Shown here: positions 26,700 to 35,788 of the stretch, one piece after another
How the letters are laid out: each line of letters starts with the position of its first letter
How positions within the stretch are numbered: the stretch's first letter is position 1
Origin: Algibacter miyuki
GTDB lineage: Bacteria; Bacteroidota; Bacteroidia; Flavobacteriales; Flavobacteriaceae
Direction: 5' to 3'
Length of the DNA stretch: 64,000 nucleotides
NCBI RefSeq assembly: GCF_030409805.1
Contig: NZ_JAUFQP010000013.1
Coordinates: 626,501-690,500, forward strand
Notes under the pieces: model-generated
The model's input: only the letters and a program-made list of their open reading frames with translations
Databases searched by the model: none
Told to the model about the DNA's origin: nothing
Program-made: the position numbers and the translations under genes

Positions 26700-27566
26700 A
26701 TGAAAAAACTCGGTTTTATTCTTATTTGTATCACATTAATTTTTAGTTCTAGTCTTTTCGCGCAGACTGTACCGTATTCTATTGGGCGTATAGTGGTAAG
26801 TTCTGATGGTAATGAGCACGATCACGACGATTGGGCGGCAACACCTTTTACATTGGCGCTTTTGGCAGCAAAAGGACTTCAGGATAAACTAACGGTTTAC
26901 ACGTTTAGTGATCATATTTGGGGGAGCGATTATCAAAAGAAAAAAGGAAAAGCCGAAATGTTAATCAGTGCTTTAGAAGGTCAAAAAATATATAATTTTA
27001 AAAAGAGTAATTTCTTAGAAGCGGTTGCCGATTCTACAAAAGCCATTAATGCCATTGTAAAAGAAATTAATAAATCTAAGGCGAGCAATCCGTTAACTAT
27101 TGTCGCTGCAGGGCCTATGCATGTTGTGGGATCTGCGATTTCACAATCTAAAAAAGCAAAATTAAAATATGTAAGAATTATTTCTCATTCGAATTGGAAC
27201 GATAGACATTCTGATAAACCTTACGATTGGGAAGAACATTCTGGTTGGACTTGGAATGAAATTAAAGAAAATTTTGAGTCTTACGGGTTGATTTGCGACA
27301 GAATAACCGATCAAAATGGAGGGAAAGATTATGAAGGTATGAAAGCGCCAAAAGCCATGTTCGATTGGATAAATACTTCACCAATAAGAAATACTTCGGA
27401 AGAAGCTAAAAAACAATTAGATTGGTTGTATCAAAGGCAATTAACTTGCATTAAAAAAGGAGATTTTGATCCGTCGGATGCTGGTATGATTATTTATCTA
27501 TTAACCGGAAAACAAAAAACAAGTCCTGAGGATGCAAGAGCAATTATCGAAAATCCAGTACATTAA
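26700..27566 (+). CDS. Exported nucleoside-hydrolase-like protein, function unknown
   Basis: The 288-residue protein has a signal peptide (residues 1-22, ending LFAQ). The N-terminus reads IGRIVVSSDGNEHDHDDWAA, a cluster of Asp and His after the first strand that recalls the DxDxxxDD calcium site of nucleoside hydrolases. LTIVAAGPMHVV near residue 135 matches their second conserved loop. The match is incomplete, so I treat it as a fold-level call. In this operon, between GH88 and an alpha/beta hydrolase, it more likely acts on a sugar than on a nucleoside. Its stop lies 13 bp before the next start. Confidence 0.6.
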   Translation: MKKLGFILICITLIFSSSLFAQTVPYSIGRIVVSSDGNEHDHDDWAATPFTLALLAAKGLQDKLTVYTFSDHIWGSDYQKKKGKAEMLISALEGQKIYNFKKSNFLEAVADSTKAINAIVKEINKSKASNPLTIVAAGPMHVVGSAISQSKKAKLKYVRIISHSNWNDRHSDKPYDWEEHSGWTWNEIKENFESYGLICDRITDQNGGKDYEGMKAPKAMFDWINTSPIRNTSEEAKKQLDWLYQRQLTCIKKGDFDPSDAGMIIYLLTGKQKTSPEDARAIIENPVH

Positions 27567-27579
27567 ACAAAATTCAAAA

Positions 27580-28440
27580 ATGAAAAGAAATTTCAGCCTA
27601 TTTATTATCATATTTATTAGTTTTCATTGTTTTTCTTCTGAAATAAGTTCTACGGAAGCAAAAGCTAATTTTGAAACTTCAATTAAAACTATTTCCGAAG
27701 AAAATGAAACCGTAAAAAAGAAGTGGAATGGTTTTAAAATAAAGGAAGGTACCTTAAATGGAGTGGCTTATAAAGTGGTGTTTCCGAAGAAGGCGAACGC
27801 AAGTAAAAATTGGATATGGCGGGCTCGATTTTGGGGGCACGAACCACAAACCGATATCGCACTTTTAAATGCGGGGTTTCATGTGGTGTATATTGAAGTG
27901 GCTAATTTATTCGGAAGTCCGAAAGCTATTAATATTTGGAATGATTTTTACGATTTCATAATAGAAAAATATAAATTAAACCCTAAAGCCGTGCTAGAAG
28001 GCATGAGTAGAGGTGGTTTAATTATCTTTAATTGGGCGAACCAAAATGCCGAAAAAGTAGCCTGTATTTATGCCGATGCACCAGTTTGCGATTTTAAAAG
28101 TTGGCCTGCTGGGCAAGGTTCTGGAGATGGTTCTAAAAAAGCATGGGAAGCCTGTTTAGGCAGCTATGGTTTTTCCGAAGAAGTAGCGTCTCAATTTTTG
28201 GGAAATCCTATAAATCACATGGAGTATATTGCGGTTCAAAAAGTGCCAATTTTAATTGTTGTTGGCGATGCAGATAAGGTTGTTCCTGTGGCAGAAAATA
28301 GTGCTTTATTAGAGCAACGTTTAAATAGTTTAGGTTGGGAGTTAAACATGATTCACAAACCAGAAGTAGGGCATCATCCACATTCTTTAAAAGACCCAAA
28401 ACCTATTGTAGATTTTATTTTGAAGGCAACTATGAATTAG
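27580..28440 (+). CDS. Exported alpha/beta hydrolase (putative carbohydrate esterase)
   Basis: I start the gene at 27580, which gives the signal peptide MKRNFSLFIIIFISFHCFSS. An in-frame ATG 48 bp upstream overlaps the previous gene. The 286-residue protein has a nucleophile elbow GMSRGG with Ser143, the acid Asp in VVGDADKVVP and the base His in VGHHPHSL. It could remove acetyl or other ester groups from the glycan in the periplasm. No exact family is recognised; the order resembles prolyl-oligopeptidase-type esterases. It is the last gene of the GH88 unit, and no terminator is clear behind it. Confidence 0.75.
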   Translation: MKRNFSLFIIIFISFHCFSSEISSTEAKANFETSIKTISEENETVKKKWNGFKIKEGTLNGVAYKVVFPKKANASKNWIWRARFWGHEPQTDIALLNAGFHVVYIEVANLFGSPKAINIWNDFYDFIIEKYKLNPKAVLEGMSRGGLIIFNWANQNAEKVACIYADAPVCDFKSWPAGQGSGDGSKKAWEACLGSYGFSEEVASQFLGNPINHMEYIAVQKVPILIVVGDADKVVPVAENSALLEQRLNSLGWELNMIHKPEVGHHPHSLKDPKPIVDFILKATMN

Positions 28441-28580
28441 TTTAATTTCGTTTTTTTTATATAAATAAGTCATCAAATAATTTACAGAATCACGTGTAAA
28501 TTAAAGTATTTTATTTTTGTTTAAAATAGATCAACGGCTTGTTAGTAGCCCATTTCATTAATATAGCGCATAAATAAGCT

Positions 28581-28641
28581 ATAGTTTATATGGAAAGGCT
28601 CATGATTTATACCGTAAAAAGTCTATTATTTTTATTATTGT
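28581..28641 (+). promoter_or_regulatory. PUL composite promoter, copy D (drives the main enzyme operon)
   Basis: Boxes ATAGTTTAT and ATGATTTAT are 12 bp apart (28581-28610), then 22 bp, then -7 TATTATTGT (28633-28641). The GH29 ATG is 42 bp downstream, the same distance as for copy G. Confidence 0.8.
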
Positions 28642-28683
28642 ATCTATTATGTTTTTTTAGAATAAATAATAAAAAATTCAAGG

Positions 28684-30456
28684 ATGAAAAAATCAGGTAT
28701 TTGTGCAATGTTGTTTGTTTTTCTTTTAGGAACAGCATGCGGTTCTAAAGTAGAAAAAACTGTAGTTGTAGAGGCGAATATCGATTCAGAAAATATAACA
28801 GATGAAGCCCGTATGGAATGGTGGCAAGACGCCCGATTTGGTATGTTTATTCACTGGGGAATTTATACGGTTCCTGCTGGTTTTTATAACGGCGAAGCAC
28901 AAACAAATAGTGCCGAGTGGATTATGAATAAAGGCAAAATTCCGGTTGCTGAATATGAGAAATTTGCCGACGAATTTAATCCAACAAAATTTAATGCCGA
29001 CGAGTTTGTGGCTTTAGCCAAACAAGCCGGAATGAAATACATGATTATCACGGCTAAACATCACGATGGATTCTCCATGTTCGATTCTAAAGCCACCGAT
29101 TATAACATTGTAGATGCCACGCCTTTTAAACGTGATATTTTAAAAGAATTATCTATCGCCTGCCAAGAGCAAGGCCTTAAATTCGGTTTTTACTACTCGC
29201 AAGCTCAAGATTGGCACCATCCGGGTGGTTTAGGGAACAGTTGGGACAAATCTTTTGAGCGTGTTAGTAGCGACGCGTATGTTTACGAAAAAGCATTGCC
29301 AGAAGTAAAACAGTTACTTACAGAATATGGCCCGATATCAAATTTTTGGTGGGATACACCTCGTGAAATGACAAAATCTGTTGTCGATAGCTTGCATCAT
29401 ATTACCACGGCATTACAGCCATGGATTATTACAAACGACCGTTTGGGCGACGATTATCCTGGAGATCATAAAACTTTTGAAAGAAACGGGCCAAGACATC
29501 AACCCGAAGCTAAATATTGGGAATTATGCCAACCCGTTAGCGGCAGTTGGGGGTACCGTAGCGACGATGATAATTTCAAATCTATACCAACTTTAATTCA
29601 TAATTTAATAGACCAGAGTAGTAAAGGCGGAAATTATTTATTGAATGTAAGTCCAACACGAGAAGGCATTTTAAGAACTGAAGCTGTAGAACGCATGAAA
29701 GCCATTGGTGCTTGGATGGATACAAATTCCGAAGCGATTTACGGAACACAAGCAAGTCCAACTTCTACCGAACCAGACTGGGGACGTATTACCATGAAAA
29801 CCATTGACGATAAAGCATTACTTTATCTTCATGTTTACAACTGGGAAGATGGAGCAGCGTTGCCAATTCGATTAAAAAATAATGTAGAATCTTGTTATTT
29901 ACTTACTGATGAAAGCAGAACGTTTAAAACCGAAACTTTAGATCATGGAATTCAAGTGAAATTAACAGGAAAAGCACCAGATAGCGTAGCTTCTGTTATT
30001 GTTTTAAAGTTGAAGGAAATGCCCAATGCATTACCTGTAAAAGCTTTAGGTCAAGATGAAAACGGACTGGCTGTACTTACGGCTTACAGAGCGCAATATG
30101 AAAACTTACAAGGACCAGGCGCCCTATACAAAGAGGAGTGGGACTGCGTTAGTCATTGGGATAGCGAAACAGCTCGAGTATATTGGTCTTTCGAAATTGA
30201 TAAACCAAGCACATTTAATGTGGAGCTTGGCTATTCAGGAAGTGAATCTACTGAAATTACAGTAGCACTTGCAGGAACTTCTAAAAACGTAAACGTTACC
30301 GCAACAGGAAGTAATCCAAAACGATTTAAAAAAGCAGACTTAGGACAATTTACAGTGGATAAACCTGGTAAATATGAGTTGTCCTTAATGCCTGTATCTG
30401 GAAAATGGAATGCCATTAATTTGAAGGATATTAAACTTCAACCTGTAAAAAAATAA
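28684..30456 (+). CDS. GH29 alpha-L-fucosidase with extra C-terminal domain, lipoprotein
   Basis: The 590-residue protein has a lipoprotein signal peptide with Cys19 (LLGTAC). The GH29 catalytic domain shows MEWWQDARFGMFIHWGIY at 44-61, AKHHDGF at 124-130, FYYSQAQDWHHP at 169-180 and the likely nucleophile Asp224 in SNFWWDTP. After about residue 450 an additional beta-rich domain (FEIDKPSTFNVELGYSGSES) resembles a carbohydrate-binding module. It should release alpha-linked fucose from oligosaccharides. It opens a long colinear gene run and differs clearly from the second GH29 at 47417. Confidence 0.92.
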   Translation: MKKSGICAMLFVFLLGTACGSKVEKTVVVEANIDSENITDEARMEWWQDARFGMFIHWGIYTVPAGFYNGEAQTNSAEWIMNKGKIPVAEYEKFADEFNPTKFNADEFVALAKQAGMKYMIITAKHHDGFSMFDSKATDYNIVDATPFKRDILKELSIACQEQGLKFGFYYSQAQDWHHPGGLGNSWDKSFERVSSDAYVYEKALPEVKQLLTEYGPISNFWWDTPREMTKSVVDSLHHITTALQPWIITNDRLGDDYPGDHKTFERNGPRHQPEAKYWELCQPVSGSWGYRSDDDNFKSIPTLIHNLIDQSSKGGNYLLNVSPTREGILRTEAVERMKAIGAWMDTNSEAIYGTQASPTSTEPDWGRITMKTIDDKALLYLHVYNWEDGAALPIRLKNNVESCYLLTDESRTFKTETLDHGIQVKLTGKAPDSVASVIVLKLKEMPNALPVKALGQDENGLAVLTAYRAQYENLQGPGALYKEEWDCVSHWDSETARVYWSFEIDKPSTFNVELGYSGSESTEITVALAGTSKNVNVTATGSNPKRFKKADLGQFTVDKPGKYELSLMPVSGKWNAINLKDIKLQPVKK

Positions 30457-30480
30457 TCGACGTTTAATCGAATTTATAAA

Positions 30481-31572
30481 ATGATGAAATATATTTTTCT
30501 TTTGTTTATTGGATGTTTGTTCTCTTGCGGTGCACAAAATAGTCTTTATAATAATTTAGATGAAGCACCTATTGATGGCGGTTTGCAAATGGATGATTAT
30601 TGGGTTTGGGGAAGTTCTGTTATTAAGGGAGACGATGGTTTGTACCACATGTATGCTTCTCGATGGCCAAAAATGTTACCGTTTCACCCAGGTTGGATGG
30701 TGGCTTCAGAAATTGTGCATGCCACATCAAAAACTCCAGAAGGACCTTATCAATTTCAAGATGTCGCTTTAGGCGATCGTGGTACACAATATTGGGATGG
30801 AAAATCTTGCCATAACCCTAAAATTGTAAAATATAAGGACACTTACATTTTGTACTACATGGGATCTACACATCCTTTTGAGGCTGTTACAGAATCTAAT
30901 GTTAGCGATTTCGATTTATCAAGTAAATGGTGTATTGCCGCACGTTGGGGAAAACGTATTGGTATAGCAATATCTAAAAGTCCCAATGGCCCATGGAAAC
31001 GTCAAAATGCACCAATTTTAGAAGTGGAGCCAAATTCATATTATAGTTTTTTAACCTCCAATCCATCACCTTTAATTAAGGAAGATGGTTCGGTAGTTTT
31101 ACTTTTTAAAGGAAGAAGTTATAAGGAAGATGGCGTTTCGCAAAGCGATATGAGTATTGGTGTGGCTACTGCGCCGAGATATGACGGAGAATATACCGTA
31201 ATTGGCAACGAACCACTATTTTCTATGGAACGTTTTGGTGAAGTTGAAGATCCACATTTATGGAGTGATGATGCCGGTTACCACATGATAGCCAAAGACC
31301 AAAGAGGTTTAATTACAGGAGGAAAAGGCGACGGATTGGTAGCACATTCTGAAAATGGTATCGACTGGGTAATTGACGAAAATCCAAGAGCTTACACAAA
31401 AACGGTAAAATGGAATAACGGAAAAACCATTAAACAAGGGCAATTGGAAAGACCTTTTGTTTTTGTGGAAAACGGAAAACCTACACATATTTTCTTTGCC
31501 ACCATGGATGGTCCTGGTGGATTTAGCAACGGTACAAAAACATGGAATATGGTTATTCCCTTAAAAAAATAA
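30481..31572 (+). CDS. Beta-propeller glycoside hydrolase (GH43/GH117-like, family not assigned)
   Basis: The 363-residue lipoprotein (signal ending CLFSC) has repeated blade motifs typical of five-bladed propellers: WVWGSSVIKGDDGLYHMYAS, HNPKIVKYKDTYILYYMG, TSNPSPLIKEDGSVVLLFKG and VEDPHLWSDDAGYHMIAKD. Acidic residues at the starts of blades sit where GH43 and GH117 enzymes keep their catalytic carboxylates. The exact family cannot be settled by eye. It is 24 bp after GH29 and 44 bp before the sugar porter, suggesting it trims sugars that are then imported. Confidence 0.72.
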   Translation: MMKYIFLLFIGCLFSCGAQNSLYNNLDEAPIDGGLQMDDYWVWGSSVIKGDDGLYHMYASRWPKMLPFHPGWMVASEIVHATSKTPEGPYQFQDVALGDRGTQYWDGKSCHNPKIVKYKDTYILYYMGSTHPFEAVTESNVSDFDLSSKWCIAARWGKRIGIAISKSPNGPWKRQNAPILEVEPNSYYSFLTSNPSPLIKEDGSVVLLFKGRSYKEDGVSQSDMSIGVATAPRYDGEYTVIGNEPLFSMERFGEVEDPHLWSDDAGYHMIAKDQRGLITGGKGDGLVAHSENGIDWVIDENPRAYTKTVKWNNGKTIKQGQLERPFVFVENGKPTHIFFATMDGPGGFSNGTKTWNMVIPLKK

Positions 31573-31616
31573 CATAACTAATTTAAATATTTTAATAAAA
31601 CTAATACAAACATAAC

Positions 31617-32945
31617 ATGGACAAAAAAATATTATTATGGTCTATTACTGCAGCTTTAGCAGGATTTTTATTCGGATTTGATGTTGTAGTAATATCGGGA
31701 GCCGATAAAAAACTACAAGCCTTATGGGAATCATCAGATGCTTTTCACGGCTGGGTAGTCATGGGTATGGCACTTTGGGGAACCGTAATTGGAGCCATTT
31801 TTGGAGGCTTTCCAACAAACAAATACGGACGTAAAAACACCTTAATTGCTATTGGTGTATTATTTGCTGTTTCAGCCATTGGTTCTGCTTTATCTAACGA
31901 TCCTTATGTATTCGCTTTTGCTCGTTTTATTGGTGGTATTGGCGTTGGAGCATCAACCATTGCGGCTCCTGCTTATATTTCTGAAATTGCTCCTGCTAAA
32001 GATCGTGGGCGTTTAGTAGCCTTATATCAATTCAATATTGTTTTTGGTATTTTAATTGCTTTTTTATCCAATTACTTATTAAGTGGTATTGGCGAAAATG
32101 CATGGCGTTGGATGCTTGGTGTAGAGGCTATACCAGCAGTTTTATATATTTTATTTGCATTAAAAGTACCTAAAAGTCCACGTTGGTTATTATCTCAATC
32201 TAGAACTGAAGAAGCTAAAGCAGTTTTAAAATTAATAGATCCTAATGCAGATGTTAACGAACAAATTAGAGAGTTTACAGCACATTCTGATGCTAGTGAT
32301 AAAACCGAAACTATTTTTATAAAAAAATATAGATTTCCATTAACCTTAGCGTTTTTAATTGCTTTTTTCAATCAGTTATCAGGTATTAATGCCTTCTTGT
32401 ATTATGCACCACGTATTTTTGAAGAAGCTGGTTTGGGAGAAAGTACAGCACTTTTAAGTAGTGTTGGTATTGGTGTTACTAACCTTGTTTTTACTTTATT
32501 GGGCGTGTTTTTAATTGATAAATTAGGAAGAAAGACCTTAATGTATATAGGCTCGGTTGGATACATTATTTCATTGGGATTAGTATCTGCAGCATTCTTT
32601 TTAGGATGGACGGGAATGGCAGTGCCTATTTTCTTATTTCTATTTATTGCAGCACATGCTATTGGGCAAGGCGCTGTAATTTGGGTATTTATTTCAGAGA
32701 TTTTTCCTAACCATTTACGTGCATCAGGACAATCTTTCGGGAGTTCAACACACTGGGTGTTAGCGGCTTTAATTCCTTCTTTAATTCCATTTTTGTTTAA
32801 CCACCCAATGATTGGTGCTGGTGTTGTATTTTTGGTATTCGCAGGTATGATGGTTTTACAATTATTGTTTGTTGCTTTCATGATGCCTGAGACTAAAGGA
32901 AAAACTTTAGAAGAATTAGAAGATATCATTTTAAAGAAAAAATAA
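31617..32945 (+). CDS. Sugar:H+ symporter, MFS sugar porter family
   Basis: The 442-residue protein has twelve expected membrane helices and the sugar porter signatures: GAIFGGFPTNKYGRKNTL, PKSPRWLLSQSR, SGINAFLYYAPRIFEEAG and PETKGKTLEELE at the C-terminus. It moves a monosaccharide across the inner membrane with protons. Position among fucosidases and uronidases suggests fucose, a uronic acid or another released sugar as cargo, but the substrate is not readable. Confidence 0.92.
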   Translation: MDKKILLWSITAALAGFLFGFDVVVISGADKKLQALWESSDAFHGWVVMGMALWGTVIGAIFGGFPTNKYGRKNTLIAIGVLFAVSAIGSALSNDPYVFAFARFIGGIGVGASTIAAPAYISEIAPAKDRGRLVALYQFNIVFGILIAFLSNYLLSGIGENAWRWMLGVEAIPAVLYILFALKVPKSPRWLLSQSRTEEAKAVLKLIDPNADVNEQIREFTAHSDASDKTETIFIKKYRFPLTLAFLIAFFNQLSGINAFLYYAPRIFEEAGLGESTALLSSVGIGVTNLVFTLLGVFLIDKLGRKTLMYIGSVGYIISLGLVSAAFFLGWTGMAVPIFLFLFIAAHAIGQGAVIWVFISEIFPNHLRASGQSFGSSTHWVLAALIPSLIPFLFNHPMIGAGVVFLVFAGMMVLQLLFVAFMMPETKGKTLEELEDIILKKK

Positions 32946-32958
32946 TAAGTCAAGTTTT

Positions 32959-33780
32959 ATGAAAAAGTTAATCGGATTTTTACTCGTTTTTTGTGCATCG
33001 TTATCGCTTTATGCGTCAAAAATTGATACGTTGGTTGTGCATAGTACAGTCATGAATAAAGACATAAAAAATGTGGTTATAACCCCTGATTCTTATAAAA
33101 AAAACGGACCAAAATTGCCAGTCGTTTATTTACTTCATGGCGCAGGTGGCGACCACAAGGCTTGGTTAAGTAAAGCTCCAAATATCGAAGCTTATGCCGA
33201 TTTATATAATGTAATTATTGTGTGTCCTGATGGGCATAAAACCAGTTGGTATTTTGATAGTCCAATAGATAGTAATATGCGATATGAAACTTATATTTCT
33301 AAAGAACTTGTTGCAGGTGTTGATAGTAATTACAATACTGTAGCCGATAAAAACCATCGTGCCATTACGGGCTATAGTATGGGCGGTCATGGCGCTTTAT
33401 ATTTAGCGTTTAAACATCACGATGTTTGGGGAGTTGCCGCAAGTATGAGTGGTGGTTTAGATATTCGAGGATTTTCTCATGGATGGGATCTTCCAAAGCG
33501 TTTAGGTGTTTATGCCAAAGAACCAGAAAATTGGGAGCAGAATACCGTTATTAATATGACGCATTTGCTCGATGGTAAAAATCTGAAGTTTATGTTCGAT
33601 TGTGGCGTAGACGATTTTTTCTACGATGCTAATGTGCGTTTGCATAAAAAACTTTTAGAACGCCGAATTCCGCACGATTATATCGAAAGACCAGGTGCAC
33701 ATACCAATCAATATTGGGCGAATTCAATAATTTATCAAATGGTATTTTTTAACGACTTTTTTAATTCAACTAAAAAATAA
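32959..33780 (+). CDS. Exported esterase D/CE1-like hydrolase
   Basis: The 273-residue protein has a signal peptide (residues 1-20) and the putative-esterase fold: VVYLLHGAGGDHKAW at 55-69, nucleophile Ser140 in GYSMGGHGAL, Asp in the FDCGVDDFFYD region, and His in ERPGAHTNQYW. Enzymes of this family remove acetyl or feruloyl groups from polysaccharides. It follows the porter by 13 bp and precedes a sulfatase by 2 bp, so it belongs to the same operon. Confidence 0.85.
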   Translation: MKKLIGFLLVFCASLSLYASKIDTLVVHSTVMNKDIKNVVITPDSYKKNGPKLPVVYLLHGAGGDHKAWLSKAPNIEAYADLYNVIIVCPDGHKTSWYFDSPIDSNMRYETYISKELVAGVDSNYNTVADKNHRAITGYSMGGHGALYLAFKHHDVWGVAASMSGGLDIRGFSHGWDLPKRLGVYAKEPENWEQNTVINMTHLLDGKNLKFMFDCGVDDFFYDANVRLHKKLLERRIPHDYIERPGAHTNQYWANSIIYQMVFFNDFFNSTKK

Positions 33781-33782
33781 GT

Positions 33783-35258
33783 ATGCATTTTAATTTTGTA
33801 AAATATCTAGCTGTTGTTTGTCTTTTAGTAGGTTTTTCTTGTAAAAATGAAACAAAAACAACGGTTGAAAGTAAAGGTCAAGAAGAAAGTAAACAACCTA
33901 ATATTGTGGTGCTTTTGTGTGACGATTTAGGCTATGGAGATTTGTCGTCTTTTGGGCATTCCATTATACAAACACCGCATTTAGATGCATTGGCCGAATC
34001 AGGAATTAAATTAACTAATTTCTATTCAACAGCTCCGGTGTGTTCACCTTCTCGTGTAGGGTTACTTACTGGCAGAAGCCCAAATAAAGCTGGTGTTTAC
34101 GATTTTATTCCTGGCCCTAAAAAGAGTGAGGATAATCGTGATTTAGTGCACATGCAAGCCGATGAGGTTACTATTCCTGCCTTGTTGAAAAAGGCGGGTT
34201 ATGATACTTGCTTATCAGGAAAATGGCATTGTAATTCTCGTTTTAATTCTAAAGAACAGCCACAGCCTAACGATTTTGGATTCGATCATTGGTTTTCAAC
34301 ACACAATAATGCATCTCCAAGTCATCAAAACCCAAAGAATTTTGTTAGAAACGGTGAGAAAGTCGGCGAAATAGAAGGTTTTAGTAGTCAAATTGTAGTT
34401 AGTGAAGCTATTAATTGGCTTGAAAATAAAAAAAGTGATAAGCCTTTTTTCTTAGAAGTGGCATTTCACGAACCGCACGAACCTATTGCTTCACCAGAAG
34501 ATTTAGTTCAAAAATATTTACCATTAGCAGAGAATCTTCAACAGGCAGAATATTTTGCAAATGTTGAAAATGTAGATATTGCTGTGGGGCGTTTGGTAGC
34601 GTTTTTAAAGGAAAAATATAGCGATAATACTTTAGTGATTTTTACTTCGGATAACGGACCAGAAACTTTTATGAGATATTCGAAAGCGAAACATTCTTAT
34701 GGAACACCTGGAGAATTAAAAGGTATGAAACTTTGGACTAACGAAGCTGGTTTTAGAGTGCCTTGTATTGTAAACTGGTTAGGAAAAGAAACTTTTACCG
34801 GAACCTCAGAAAAAGTGGTGTCTGCCTTAGATTTTTTACCAACGTTTGTTGATATCGCTGGTGCGGAACTACCTAAAAGAACCCTAGATGGGCAATCCAT
34901 TAAAAAGTTTTTAAATACAGGTGATTTAGAGCGCGAAAAGCCATTAATATGGGCATTTTATGATGCTATTAATGAGCGCCGAGTTGCTATGCGAAGTGGC
35001 GATTGGAAAATTATGGCACGTTTGGAGTCGGACAATAAAGTGCTTCCAAATATTCATAACCTATACGATGGTAATGAAGCTTATGTTAAAAATGCTGAAC
35101 TCACCAATTTTGTATTATTCAATTTGAAAAATGACATTAGTGAATCTGAAGATTTAGCTTCTAAAGAACCAGAAGTTTTTGAGAAAATGAAAGCAGAATT
35201 TTTAGTGCAGTATAAAGATTTATTAAACGAAAGTCATATTTGGGTTCGTAACGAATAG
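33783..35258 (+). CDS. S1-family sulfatase 1, lipoprotein
   Basis: The 491-residue protein has a lipoprotein signal with Cys20 (LVGFSC). The metal-binding DDLGYGDL is at 47-54, and the activation motif CSPSRVGLLTGR begins with Cys87, which must be converted to formylglycine. GKWH follows, as in family S1. It hydrolyses sulfate esters on sugars in the periplasm. The formylglycine-generating enzyme is not in this window. The position of the sulfate it removes is unknown. Confidence 0.93.
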   Translation: MHFNFVKYLAVVCLLVGFSCKNETKTTVESKGQEESKQPNIVVLLCDDLGYGDLSSFGHSIIQTPHLDALAESGIKLTNFYSTAPVCSPSRVGLLTGRSPNKAGVYDFIPGPKKSEDNRDLVHMQADEVTIPALLKKAGYDTCLSGKWHCNSRFNSKEQPQPNDFGFDHWFSTHNNASPSHQNPKNFVRNGEKVGEIEGFSSQIVVSEAINWLENKKSDKPFFLEVAFHEPHEPIASPEDLVQKYLPLAENLQQAEYFANVENVDIAVGRLVAFLKEKYSDNTLVIFTSDNGPETFMRYSKAKHSYGTPGELKGMKLWTNEAGFRVPCIVNWLGKETFTGTSEKVVSALDFLPTFVDIAGAELPKRTLDGQSIKKFLNTGDLEREKPLIWAFYDAINERRVAMRSGDWKIMARLESDNKVLPNIHNLYDGNEAYVKNAELTNFVLFNLKNDISESEDLASKEPEVFEKMKAEFLVQYKDLLNESHIWVRNE

Positions 35259-35270
35259 ATATTTAGTGAA

Positions 35271-35782
35271 ATGAAAAAAATAGTCCTAATTATTAGTGTT
35301 AGTTTCTGTTTTGTACAGGTAAATTGTGGGCAATTTATATTTCCTAAAATAAAAGCTTTGTGGGGTTAAAAATAGAAAGCCTTCAGGATAGAACAGATAT
35401 TGTGTTTTCATCGGATGTTATTGGTAAATACGCTTTTCAAAACATCAATTTTAACGGCACATTCGGGATGGTGACTTCCGAAGAAAACAAAACAACACTT
35501 TTTTTAGGAGCAGGGAAGTTTATTGAGAAAGATGGTTTTTCTATTAAAATTTTAGGTAAAAAATCGGGTGCGGCAACTTTAGTTTATGGCGATAATATGC
35601 AATTAACTTGTGATGATGTTATATTGCTAACCATTCCAGATACTTATAAAAAAGGCGAAGTGGTTTTAACTTTTGGTTTTAAACAATTAAGAGGTGAGCG
35701 TTTAAAAATGAATGGTGAAAATGTGGTTAACTTTAAAGTGCCAGCCATGAATTTTCAAGAGGTTTCAATAGGATTAAAATAA
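35271..35782 (+). pseudogene. Decayed remnant of a heparinase-like lyase gene
   Basis: An ATG at 35271 opens a typical signal peptide (MKKIVLIISVSFCFVQ) that ends at a stop at 35367-35369. In a different frame, an open stretch from about 35348 to 35782 encodes the C-terminal beta-sandwich seen at the end of the 890-residue lyase at 39540: NFNGTFGMVTSEENKTTLFLGAG here matches FQGVFGVTSEENNNFQYLYLGKG there. The region between, which should hold the toroid and catalytic residues, is absent. This reads as an internal deletion plus frameshift of a third lyase copy. A short functional protein translated from a GTG at 35360 is a weaker alternative. Confidence 0.75.
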
Positions 35783-35788
35783 AAAATA

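Noticed and set aside
32402..32953. A 183-residue open frame antisense to the sugar porter
   Set aside because: It mirrors the codon pattern of the porter, has no recognisable domain or signal, and the porter frame is clearly the real gene.
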